Source: Leucobacter aridicollis
GTDB taxonomy: Bacteria > Actinomycetota > Actinomycetes > Actinomycetales > Microbacteriaceae
Length of the DNA stretch: 64,000 nt
Direction: 5' to 3'
NCBI RefSeq assembly: GCF_024399335.1
Contig: NZ_CP075339.1
Location: 2,976,001-3,040,000, forward strand
The translations under genes and the position numbers were made by a program. This document shows, one piece after another, positions 45,049 through 55,446 of this stretch. The first letter of the stretch is position 1. Every line of letters begins with the position of its first letter. A model generated the notes under the pieces. It searched no databases. It was not told the origin of the DNA and saw only the letters and a program-made list of their open reading frames with translations.

Positions 45049-45268
45049 GCGTAAGCACTCCTTGTTCAGAACCTGGGCACGGCAAAACGCCGACGCCTGA
45101 TACATCGGATCGAACTAAGGATGCCCTAAGCTCAATCTCCGGTGAATAGTCTGACGAATATCGTCTGATGATGCAAGCTGCAGATCAGACCTGAGCGAGT
45201 TTTCGTGCAAATTGCGCACAGTTCACGACGCGTATGCTTGAACCACACGAAGATCCTCGGAGGTCACC
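45049..45268. other. Divergent intergenic region between HtaA gene and msrB
   Basis: This 220-base gap must hold promoters for both genes. A small palindrome GACGA-ATA-TCGTC at 45153-45165 could be an operator. A TTAGG-like sequence near 45120 does not fit the spacing of a DtxR box. Confidence 0.45.
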
Positions 45269-45691
45269 ATGACTGCCATTGGCGAAGGCAACTACCCGTT
45301 CCAGCTCAGCGAGAGCGAGTGGCGCGAGCGCCTCACTCCCGACGAGTACGCGATCCTGCGCGAAGCAGCTACCGAGCGGGCCGGCACCGGCGAACTCCTC
45401 GGACAGTGGGGCGACGGACTCTACTCGTGCCGCGCGTGCGGCGCCGAACTCTTCCAGAGCGGCACCAAGTTTGAGTCGCACTGTGGGTGGCCGAGCTTTT
45501 ACGAAAGCATCAACCCCGACGCCGTCGAGCTCCTCGAAGACACCTCGCTCGGGCAGGTTCGCACAGAGGTGCGCTGCGCCAACTGCGGGTCGCACCTCGG
45601 CCACGTGTTCCCCGACGGGTTCGGCACCCCGACAGGCAATCGGTTCTGCATGAACTCGCTTGCCCTCGGATTCGACGGCCCAGCAGCCTAG
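45269..45691 (+). CDS. msrB: Peptide-methionine (R)-S-oxide reductase
   Basis: This 140-residue cytoplasmic repair enzyme reduces methionine R-sulfoxide in proteins. Two zinc-binding CxxC pairs are present (C54/C57 and C103/C106), HCGWPSF holds the candidate resolving Cys 72, and the catalytic Cys 127 lies in NRFCMNSLAL. GGAGG precedes ATG 45269. It shares its stop region with the convergent DMT transporter gene (overlap of 4 bases). It lies beside the heme-protein cluster, where oxidative damage repair would be useful. Confidence 0.95.
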   Translation: MTAIGEGNYPFQLSESEWRERLTPDEYAILREAATERAGTGELLGQWGDGLYSCRACGAELFQSGTKFESHCGWPSFYESINPDAVELLEDTSLGQVRTEVRCANCGSHLGHVFPDGFGTPTGNRFCMNSLALGFDGPAA

Positions 45692-46629
45692 TTTCGGCCG
45701 AGCGGCTTGCTCGGCAACGCCGCGACGATCACCGCGACGAATGCGATCGCGGTTCCGAGCACTAGGGCTGGGGTGAGGCCTCCCGCAAGCGGGAAACCGA
45801 TCTCAAACAGCATCGCAGCGATGAGCTGACCCGCCACGTTTGACATGCTCAAAAGCAGCACTCCTGCCCTGCGAACGAGCATCGCCGCGACTGCGATGAA
45901 GATCACGCCGACGACGCCGCCGCAATACATCCAGAACTCCGACGGCCACCTCGTGGGCCAGCCGTTAACGAGCACGGACACGAGCGCCACGGTTCCGAGC
46001 ACTGCCGTACCGACAACGAAGTTCATGAACGTCGCAGTCACTGCGCTCTCTGCCGCAGCCCTGACGAGCCCGTTCACCATTGACTGGGCAGCCATGCCTG
46101 CACCGACAATCACAGGGACGAGCACGAGCAGCACGAGCCCTCCGTCGAGGCTCGCGGCGACCGTCACAATGACGGCGACGATCGCGAGCGTGGTACCGAT
46201 GAGGCGCGTGGGCGTCGCGTTGATCCGACCGCCAGGCCCGAGCCCCAACCTGTCCATGAGCAGCCCGCCAGAGACCTGCCCGGCCACGATGCCCACGGTG
46301 AAGAGCGCAACGCCTGTGAGCGGCGCTATGAGGCCCTGCATCAGCACAAACGCTGCGCCACCAATGCCGCCAAGAAGCGCCCACACCGGAAGCCTGCCTG
46401 CAGATACCTCGTCACGCATCTTTCCAAGTCCCTCGCGGCCTCGCCGCGAGAAGATCAGCACGACCCCGATGAGCACGAGGCCGCCTCCGAAGGAGATCGC
46501 GGCCGCAAGGTAGCCGCTGCCGATCTCCTGGGCGAATCCGCCGTTGATCCTCGACTGCAGGGCGACGAGCATGCCTGCAAGGCCGGAGCCAAGAAGGGCT
46601 GCTGCGAGCTGATACTTGGAACGAGCCAT
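45688..46629 (-). CDS. DMT-superfamily transporter (YdcZ/DUF606-like)
   Basis: This 313-residue membrane protein has ten hydrophobic helices in two repeats, each starting with a segment such as MLVALQSRINGGFAQEIGSGYLAAAISFGGG and MAAQSMVNGLVRAAAESAVTATFMNFVVG. This two-fold DUF606 pattern belongs to the drug/metabolite transporter superfamily. The substrate is unknown. ATG 46629 starts the canonical first helix; an upstream in-frame start at 46719 adds 30 polar residues. The 3' end overlaps the msrB stop. Confidence 0.85.
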   Translation of the reverse strand: MARSKYQLAAALLGSGLAGMLVALQSRINGGFAQEIGSGYLAAAISFGGGLVLIGVVLIFSRRGREGLGKMRDEVSAGRLPVWALLGGIGGAAFVLMQGLIAPLTGVALFTVGIVAGQVSGGLLMDRLGLGPGGRINATPTRLIGTTLAIVAVIVTVAASLDGGLVLLVLVPVIVGAGMAAQSMVNGLVRAAAESAVTATFMNFVVGTAVLGTVALVSVLVNGWPTRWPSEFWMYCGGVVGVIFIAVAAMLVRRAGVLLLSMSNVAGQLIAAMLFEIGFPLAGGLTPALVLGTAIAFVAVIVAALPSKPLGRN

Positions 46630-46726
46630 TTTCCCAAGTCTACTCCCGCCGTACGCATGCGACGCCCGGCCCACACATAGGCCGCCAAACGCAGAATGGC
46701 CCCGCCGAAGCGGAGCCATTCATCTG

Positions 46727-46799
46727 AGCCCCCTATCGGACTCGAACCGATCACCTGCAGTTTACAAGGCTGCTGCTCTACCAGATGAGCTAAGGAGGC
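46727..46799 (-). tRNA. tRNA-Thr (anticodon TGT)
   Basis: This 73-base cloverleaf on the minus strand has acceptor GCCTCCT paired with AGGGGGC (one T-G), the anticodon loop CTTGTAA and T-loop GTTCGAGTC. The last pair of the anticodon stem (C31, A39) is mismatched. The discriminator is T and CCA is not encoded. Confidence 0.92.
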
Positions 46800-46846
46800 G
46801 TCTGGGGCGGCTACTGCCGCCCCTACCGATCATAGTCGGAATTTTG

Positions 46847-47800
46847 TTAGTCCGTTGCCACCTCGGCGGCACCGGCCTGCTCAATCTCACCCTTGATCTT
46901 CAACATGAAGGTCTCGAGCGAACCGTCGCGGCCCTCGCTCCACTGCTGCCCGTTCACGAGCACGAGCGGGGTCGACACGAGGCGCTGCGGCTTACCCTCA
47001 GGCTGGAGCTCGGTTGCACTCTGCGGCTGCAGCAGGCGCTGCCCCTCGGCGAGGCCCCAGATTCCCTCGCTTGCGGCGGTGTAATTCTCACTGAAGAACC
47101 CTCCGAATGGGCGCTCCTGGATGCAGCGCTGCAGCTCCTGGGTCGGCTCCGCACCGGCCGCTTCAGCCTGCTTCAGCAGTTCCTTGTCGTCGAGACCAGG
47201 GGTGCCCTCGGAGGGCTGAACCTCGGGGCTGAGGAGACGCTTGTGCAGCTCAAATGCAACATCTGGCTGCTGCTCAACAACGCAGCCAAATGCGTTCGCC
47301 GCGCGTGTCGAGTACTTCGTTCCAAGCGACTGTCCGTCGAGGAAGTTGATCGGGTACACCGCGAGATTCGCGTCGCCAGAGCCGACGTAGTTCTCGAGCA
47401 TGACGCCGTTCTGCGCCTCGAAGTTGCCACACGCGGGGCACATGTAGTCGACATAGACGGTCACGTCGAGCGGCAGCTCGTCACGGTTGGTCTCTGGTGC
47501 GACGCGTTCTGCCTTCGGGTCCGAGAGCGCCGCAGACGGTACAACCTTCAGATCCTTAGTGAACACGGCCGCACCAGAAGCCATGTTCTTCGGGCCGGGT
47601 CCTGCGGGCTTCAGCGACTGCGTGAGCACGAGACCGACAATCGCGAGGATCGCGATAACGCCGAGCACGACGCCTCCCTGAACGTACAGGCGACGGCGCT
47701 TCTCGCGCTTCTTCTCGGCCTCGCGAGCGATCCGGGCCTGCTCGCGGGCCTGCGTGCGACGCTCGTTCTTCGATAGTCGCGACGTTGTGTCATTCGACAT
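46847..47800 (-). CDS. DsbA-family thioredoxin-fold membrane protein
   Basis: This 317-residue protein has a charged cytoplasmic N-terminus, one membrane helix (~42-62) and an extracytoplasmic thioredoxin-like domain with the redox motif CPAC in YVDYMCPACGNFE. A helical insertion and the cis-Pro loop STPLVLVNG follow. Such proteins oxidise or isomerise disulfides in exported proteins, here plausibly including the Cys-bracketed HtaA domains; that link is my inference. It starts ATG 47800 with GGAGGAAA upstream and lies next to secA on the same strand. Confidence 0.9.
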   Translation of the reverse strand: MSNDTTSRLSKNERRTQAREQARIAREAEKKREKRRRLYVQGGVVLGVIAILAIVGLVLTQSLKPAGPGPKNMASGAAVFTKDLKVVPSAALSDPKAERVAPETNRDELPLDVTVYVDYMCPACGNFEAQNGVMLENYVGSGDANLAVYPINFLDGQSLGTKYSTRAANAFGCVVEQQPDVAFELHKRLLSPEVQPSEGTPGLDDKELLKQAEAAGAEPTQELQRCIQERPFGGFFSENYTAASEGIWGLAEGQRLLQPQSATELQPEGKPQRLVSTPLVLVNGQQWSEGRDGSLETFMLKIKGEIEQAGAAEVATD

Positions 47801-47868
47801 GGGTGTATTTCCTCCAGAGAAGCATCGAAAATCGATGCGTGGTCACAGTGAGCGCGGGTACGCGGCCG

Positions 47869-50628
<2,760 letters not shown>

Positions 50629-50750
50629 GTTGTGTCTCCTGTACGGTAGTGCGCGATGAGCTGCTGGGCAGGGCATCGTCGTTGCCCAATTGTGACAACT
50701 CCTCAGCTTAGCAACGGCTGTGTGCATTGCGCTGGGAATTCCTCCCTTCA

Positions 50751-50765
50751 TTTGAATGATTCAAA
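50751..50765. promoter_or_regulatory. Fur/PerR-like operator upstream of the Fur-family gene
   Basis: TTTGAAT-G-ATTCAAA is a perfect 15-bp AT-rich palindrome 20 bases before the regulator ATG, in otherwise GC-rich DNA. Its shape fits peroxide-sensing Fur-family operators, suggesting autoregulation and control of the downstream catalase. Confidence 0.8.
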
Positions 50766-50785
50766 ATAAGGGCTACACTGGAAAC

Positions 50786-51220
50786 ATGCCCGCAACCGCC
50801 CCCGCCACCGAATCGGCGGCACGACTGAACGCCGTTGGCCTGCGCTCAACCGCGCCGCGTCGAGCCGTTCTTGAGGCGCTGCAGCCGGGCGGTCATCTTG
50901 ACGCGAGCGAACTCTACGACCGCCTGAAGGACGATCTGCCAGGGACATCCTTGCAAGCCATTTACGGCGTTCTCACGGCCCTCGTTGAGGCAAACCTTGT
51001 GCGGCGCGTCACGCCAGCAGGCGGTTCCGCTAGGTACGAAGCACGAGTTGGCGATAACCATCACCACCTTCTTTGCCGGTCGTGCGGACGCCTTGAAGAC
51101 GTCCCATGCGCAGTTGGCGCGGCTCCGTGCCTGACCCCTTCAGAAGACCATGGCTTCCAGATCGAAGCGGCCGAGGTCACCTTTCACGGCCTGTGTTCCG
51201 ACTGTGTGCCCGTGGACTAG
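50786..51220 (+). CDS. Fur-family transcriptional regulator (FurA/PerR/CatR type)
   Basis: This 144-residue repressor has an N-terminal winged helix (GLRSTAPRRAVLEALQPGGHLDASELYDRL and SLQAIYGVLTALVEANLVRRV) and a C-terminal dimerisation domain with HHHLLCRSCG and a last CSDC pair for structural zinc. The HHH cluster supplies regulatory metal ligands. Directly upstream of a catalase gene, it most likely senses peroxide, as FurA and CatR do. ATG 50786 is chosen by the family N-terminus. Confidence 0.9.
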   Translation: MPATAPATESAARLNAVGLRSTAPRRAVLEALQPGGHLDASELYDRLKDDLPGTSLQAIYGVLTALVEANLVRRVTPAGGSARYEARVGDNHHHLLCRSCGRLEDVPCAVGAAPCLTPSEDHGFQIEAAEVTFHGLCSDCVPVD

Positions 51221-51281
51221 CACCTAGCTGTTCACCACATCCAGACTTCCATCCGACTCAACCCCCACGAAATGAGGCATC

Positions 51282-52742
51282 ATGGCTGAGAACAAAACCC
51301 TGACGACCCAGACGGGTACCCCCGTCGCAGACAACGAGCACTCGCTCACCGTTGGGCCCGACGGCCCCACGGTACTGCACGATCACTACCTCCTCGAGAA
51401 GCTCGCATCGTTCAACCGTGAGCGCGTGCCTGAGCGCAACCCGCACGCAAAGGGCGGCGGCGCGTTCGGCGAGTTCGTCGTGACCGAGGACGTCTCGAAG
51501 TACACTCGCGCTGCAGTGTTCCAGCCCGGCGCCAAGGCAGAGACGCTCATCCGTTTCTCCTCCGTCGCTGGTGAGCAGGGCTCCCCTGACACCTGGCGCG
51601 ACGTACGTGGCTTCTCGCTGCGTTTCTACACGCCCGAGGGCAACCTCGACATCGTCGGCAACAACACGCCGACGTTCTTCATCCGCGACGGCATCAAGTT
51701 CCCCGACTTCATCCACTCGCAGAAGCGCCTCGGCGCGTCTGGCCTGCGCGACGCAGACATGCAGTGGGACTTCTGGACGCTGTCGCCCGAGTCGGCTCAC
51801 CAGGTCACCTACCTCATGGGTGACCGCGGCCTCTCGAAGAGCTGGCGCCACCTCAACGGCTACGGCTCACACACCTACCAGTGGATCAACGCCGAGGGCG
51901 AGCGCTTCTGGGTGAAGTATCACTTCATCTCCCAGCAGGGCGTCGAGCGCCTCTCGCCCGAAGAGGCAGAGAAGCTCGCAGGGTCGGATGCCGACTACTA
52001 CCGCCGCGACCTGTTTGAGTCCATCGAACGAGGCGAGTTCCCGTCGTGGGACGTCTACGTGCAGGTCATGCCCTATGAAGAGGCAAAGACCTACCGTTTC
52101 AACCCGTTCGACCTCACGAAGGTGTGGCCAAAGGCTGACTACCCGCGCATCAAGGTCGGAACGTTCACACTGAACCGCAACCCTGAGAACTTCTTCGCTC
52201 AGATCGAGCAGGCCGCGTTCACGCCCGGTAACCAGGTTCCCGGCACAGGCATCTCGCCCGACAAGATGCTGATGGCTCGTGTCTTCTCGTACGCAGACGC
52301 CCACCGCCACCGCATCGGTGCAAACTTCAACCAGCTGCCTGTCAACCAGCCGCATGCCGGAGAGGTGAACAACTACCAGCACGAGGGCAGCATGCGCTAC
52401 CACTTCAACAGCGCAGAGCACCGCACCTACTCGCCGAACTCGTACGGCCAGGCTGGCGGCCCGGTTGCCGATCCGGTTGCAGGTGTCGAGGCGAGCTGGG
52501 AGGCCGACGGCAGCCTCGTTCGCTCGGCTCACACGCTGCGCGCTGACGACGACGATTTCGGCCAGGCAGGCACGCTCTACCGCGACGTCTACTCGGCAGA
52601 AGAGAAGGCACGCTTCCACGAGGTGCTCGGCGGCCAGGCACAGGCAATTACCGTTGATCGCATCCGCGAGGCGTTCTTCCAGTACTGGACAAACGTCGAC
52701 GCAGAGCTCGGCGCGATCCTGCGCGCGAACTACGCAGCCTAA
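51282..52742 (+). CDS. katA: Catalase (small-subunit, clade 3)
   Basis: This 486-residue heme enzyme decomposes H2O2. The catalytic His is H55 in [14 protein letters not shown], the Asn is in [14 protein letters not shown], and the heme-ligand Tyr is in [14 protein letters not shown]. The length matches small-subunit catalases. Asn-Pro precedes the catalytic His where Val-Val is common. It is 61 bases downstream of the Fur-family gene and ends at a strong terminator. The acyl-CoA oxidase in this window would be a source of H2O2, though far away. Confidence 0.95.
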   Translation: MAENKTLTTQTGTPVADNEHSLTVGPDGPTVLHDHYLLEKLASFNRERVPERNPHAKGGGAFGEFVVTEDVSKYTRAAVFQPGAKAETLIRFSSVAGEQGSPDTWRDVRGFSLRFYTPEGNLDIVGNNTPTFFIRDGIKFPDFIHSQKRLGASGLRDADMQWDFWTLSPESAHQVTYLMGDRGLSKSWRHLNGYGSHTYQWINAEGERFWVKYHFISQQGVERLSPEEAEKLAGSDADYYRRDLFESIERGEFPSWDVYVQVMPYEEAKTYRFNPFDLTKVWPKADYPRIKVGTFTLNRNPENFFAQIEQAAFTPGNQVPGTGISPDKMLMARVFSYADAHRHRIGANFNQLPVNQPHAGEVNNYQHEGSMRYHFNSAEHRTYSPNSYGQAGGPVADPVAGVEASWEADGSLVRSAHTLRADDDDFGQAGTLYRDVYSAEEKARFHEVLGGQAQAITVDRIREAFFQYWTNVDAELGAILRANYAA

Positions 52743-52750
52743 CCACGTCT

Positions 52751-52791
52751 GAGGGGCCGGGGCCAGCCGCAGTGGCTGGCCCCGGCCCCTC
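52751..52791 (+). terminator. Terminator of katA
   Basis: A perfect 18-bp inverted repeat (52751-52768, 52774-52791) with a 5-base loop starts 8 bases after the katA stop and is followed by GCGTTTTCT. Confidence 0.95.
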
Positions 52792-52825
52792 GCGTTTTCT
52801 AAACTCGGTCTGAAATGATTGGCAC

Positions 52826-53599
52826 GTGCAGCATCCAATCGTCCCAGAGAGCGTGACTCACACGAGCGTCCTCGTCGTGCTGCCAACGTTCAATGAGCGG
52901 GACTCGCTTCGCGGAGTCGTTGCGACAGTGCTCGACGCCGTGCCCGGCGCCAACGTGCTCATTATTGACGACAACAGCCCTGACGGTACCGGCGAGATCG
53001 CAGACGACATCGCACACGTAGAGCCTCGTGTGACCGTGATGCACCGCGATGGCAAGCGTGGCCTTGGTACCGCGTATATTGCCGGGTTTCGCCTCGCAAT
53101 CGACCTCGGCTACGACTATGTCGTCGAGATGGATTCCGACGGCTCACACCAACCTGGCGAGCTCCCGGCGCTTCTCGACGCCGCAGCCGCGGGGGCCGGC
53201 CTCGCAATCGGCACCAGGTGGATGCCCGGCGGCAAGATCGTGAACTGGCCGCGCCACCGCCGACTGCTGTCGCGCGGAGGGACCGCGTTCGCCCGCCTTG
53301 CGCTGCGGTCGCGGCTGCGGGACCTCACGAGCGGTTACCGCGTGCTCTCACACGAGTGCATTGAGCGGCTCGGACTGGAGACCATCGACTCCGAGGGCTA
53401 CGCCTTCCAGGTCGAGACCGCGTGGCGCATCGAGCAGCTCGGCATTCCCGTCGCTGAGGTTCCCATCACCTTCGTGGAACGCACCACAGGCCGGTCGAAG
53501 ATGTCGACGCGAATCATGTGGGAGGCGTTCTCAAACGTCACTCGCTGGGGTATCGAGACCCGCCGAGCGCGCTCGGGCAAGCCTGCCTTCCAGCACTAG
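52826..53599 (+). CDS. Polyprenol-phosphate mannosyltransferase-like glycosyltransferase (GT2)
   Basis: This 257-residue enzyme resembles DPM1/Ppm1 catalytic domains, which move mannose from GDP-mannose to polyprenyl phosphate. LVVLPTFNERDSLRGVV, LIIDDNSPDGTGEIAD, GLGTAYIAGFRLAI and VVEMDSDGSHQPGELP (metal-binding DxD-like) are all present, as is TSGYRVL. There is no membrane region. The start is GTG 52826 with a weak ribosome site; GTG 53 bases in from the terminator at 52853 is possible. It would feed cell-wall mannosylation. Confidence 0.9.
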   Translation: MQHPIVPESVTHTSVLVVLPTFNERDSLRGVVATVLDAVPGANVLIIDDNSPDGTGEIADDIAHVEPRVTVMHRDGKRGLGTAYIAGFRLAIDLGYDYVVEMDSDGSHQPGELPALLDAAAAGAGLAIGTRWMPGGKIVNWPRHRRLLSRGGTAFARLALRSRLRDLTSGYRVLSHECIERLGLETIDSEGYAFQVETAWRIEQLGIPVAEVPITFVERTTGRSKMSTRIMWEAFSNVTRWGIETRRARSGKPAFQH

Positions 53600-53722
53600 G
53601 TCAAGCGCCCGCAGAGGCACGCCCTTCGCATGCAATCGACACTAGAACTGCAGAAATCCTCGGAAATCGACATTGAGACTGTAGATCCCAGGCTGTGTGG
53701 ATGTGGCGACCGGCGCAAACGC

Positions 53723-53752
53723 GGCGGCCGCCCCCGAATGGGGACGGCCGCC
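53723..53752. terminator. Terminator between the glycosyltransferase gene and hpf
   Basis: GGCGGCCG pairs with CGGCCGCC and CCCC with GGGG around a GAAT loop, with one internal mismatch. It lies between convergent genes and can serve both. Confidence 0.8.
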
Positions 53753-53769
53753 TAGTAGCTCCTGCTGAA

Positions 53770-53817
53770 TAGCTGTCTGCGTGACTAGCTGTCGGGGTGC
53801 CTAGCTGTCTGCGAGCG
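53770..53817. repeat. Three 16-bp tandem repeats at the end of hpf
   Basis: TAGCTGTC begins three consecutive 16-base units at 53770, 53786 and 53802. The third contains the hpf stop and last codons. The units are 12-14 identical bases of 16. They look like slippage copies of the hpf 3' end. Confidence 0.7.
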
Positions 53818-54427
53818 ACAGCACGCCGTAGTTCCAACCCTTGCGGCGGTAGACAACGCTCGGCTTGTCAGTCTCGGCATCGATGAAGAGGAAGAAGTCG
53901 TGGCCGACAAGCTCCATCTGATCGACTGCATCTTCAACCGGAAGTCGCTCCGCCGGGAATTCCTTCGAGCGGATAACGACAGGCGAGTACGCCTCTTCGG
54001 CCTCAGCCACGACGGGTACCGAACCTGTCGCGACAGCGTCAATGATCTCGGCTGAAGCGGGCTGCAGGTCGACCACAGCAAAGTCATTCGCTGCCGCGTC
54101 GCCGAGCGAAGTCCGACCCCGGCCGCGGCGGTCCTGCGCACGATCCTTCGAGCGGCGGATGCGCTCGAGCACGCGACCGTAGGCGATGTCATAAGCGGCG
54201 TACTTGTCTGGCCCCACTGACTCGGCTCGAATCACCGGGCCCGGGCCGATCAGCGTAATCTCAACCCGGTCACCATGCTTTGGGCTCTTGTCACTGAGGC
54301 GCGATACACGTACCTCGAAGGCCTGTGCCTTCGGGAGCAACCCTGCTACCTTCTCGGTTTTTGACTCAACGTACTGTTCAAAGCGATCAGTAATCTCGAC
54401 ATTTCGTCCGTGGATGCTGACGTCCAT
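53801..54427 (-). CDS. hpf: Long-form ribosome hibernation promoting factor
   Basis: This 208-residue protein pairs 70S ribosomes into inactive dimers in stationary phase. The N-terminal HPF domain (~1-105) starts MDVSIHGRNVEITDRFEQYVESK; after a charged linker the C-terminal dimerisation domain reads VVIRSKEFPAERLPVEDAVDQMELVGHDFFLFIDAET. ATG 54427 begins the family sequence directly. It is downstream of comF, as in other Actinobacteria. Confidence 0.94.
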   Translation of the reverse strand: MDVSIHGRNVEITDRFEQYVESKTEKVAGLLPKAQAFEVRVSRLSDKSPKHGDRVEITLIGPGPVIRAESVGPDKYAAYDIAYGRVLERIRRSKDRAQDRRGRGRTSLGDAAANDFAVVDLQPASAEIIDAVATGSVPVVAEAEEAYSPVVIRSKEFPAERLPVEDAVDQMELVGHDFFLFIDAETDKPSVVYRRKGWNYGVLSLADS

Positions 54428-54492
54428 GACGACCTCCCAGGTGACTCAGGCGGGTGGGCCGGTGTGGCGCACCACTACGCCTTTCTCGAACA

Positions 54493-55347
54493 TTACCCCC
54501 TTTCGCCTGTGAGGTTCCACTCTGTTTTTTGTGGCGCGTCGCGACGCTCCGCCGAGCAGAGTGTCACAGCGCCGACGACAGGGACGCCTTCGGCTTCGAA
54601 CACGGCGATCGCCGCCCGAAGCGTCGCGCCGGTCGTGGCAATGTCGTCAACAAGAATCACGCCCCGCCCGTTGAGTCTTCGCTCCGCATCGCGGCGAACC
54701 CTGATGAGCCTTGCATTTCGCTCTCGCGCAGCAGAGTCGAGCCCAACCTGCCCGACGCGGCCACGTCTCGGCACTAACAAGCGAAGGCGTTCACCTGGCA
54801 GCCGCCCCGACAGCAGCCCGGCACGCAGCATCACGTCGACGTGCCTGTACCCTCGTTCACGCTCGCGTCGCTTTCGAGACGGGAGGGGAACCCAGACTGG
54901 TGCCCGCGGGAGTGCGTCGCCAGCGCCGCGATCCAGCGCACGCTGCCTGTGGTGTTCTGCGGCGAGCGCGGCGCGAAGCGGCACAGCCAATCGGGGTCCC
55001 AGCATTGGCCCGAAACTGTATGCGCCGCGATGCTTATAGGCGAGCAGAACCGCCCGGAGAATCCCTTCATACGCTCCAGCGGCGAAGCCTGGCACCCCGA
55101 GTGCTGGGATCGCATGAACTTCGTCAGGTGGGGCGTCTGCTACCTCCACGGCACATGTAGAACAGAGCTCTCGATCCTGCCTGCCGCATCCGACGCACAA
55201 ACTCGGCCAGACAAGCGCGAGGAGGTCGAGCCCAAGCTCTCGCAGCCACTCCAGGGCTCCCGTCAAGCGCGAGCCCCTGGCAGGAGCAATGTTCTGGGCC
55301 TCAGTTTCGGCCGGAGCCCCACGGGCGGCAACTTCTCGTTTCGGCAT
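54493..55347 (-). CDS. ComF-family phosphoribosyltransferase-like protein
   Basis: This 284-residue protein has an N-terminal four-Cys zinc motif (LCVGCGRQDRELCSTC) and a C-terminal phosphoribosyltransferase fold with the PRPP motif VILVDDIATTGATLRAAI. ComF proteins support DNA uptake in competent bacteria, while the role in Actinobacteria is unknown. ATG 55347 is listed, but it has no good ribosome site; TTG 55428 follows an AGGAGG that is too close. The gene is 19 to 100 bases downstream of lpqB. Confidence 0.85.
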   Translation of the reverse strand: MPKREVAARGAPAETEAQNIAPARGSRLTGALEWLRELGLDLLALVWPSLCVGCGRQDRELCSTCAVEVADAPPDEVHAIPALGVPGFAAGAYEGILRAVLLAYKHRGAYSFGPMLGPRLAVPLRAALAAEHHRQRALDRGAGDALPRAPVWVPLPSRKRRERERGYRHVDVMLRAGLLSGRLPGERLRLLVPRRGRVGQVGLDSAARERNARLIRVRRDAERRLNGRGVILVDDIATTGATLRAAIAVFEAEGVPVVGAVTLCSAERRDAPQKTEWNLTGERG

Positions 55348-55446
55348 GAGCCAAGTTTCGTCTGGCAAGTGGTTGCGAGGCGGGCTCCCCGTCAGATTGT
55401 GGACAACCTCGGCCGCCGCCTGCCCCAACTCCTCCTGTGGAGCGAA

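Noticed and set aside
45110..45145. A DtxR box upstream of the LANSG-ending HtaA gene
   Set aside because: The TTAGG and CCTTA-like pieces are only 4 bases apart instead of 9, so the spacing does not fit.
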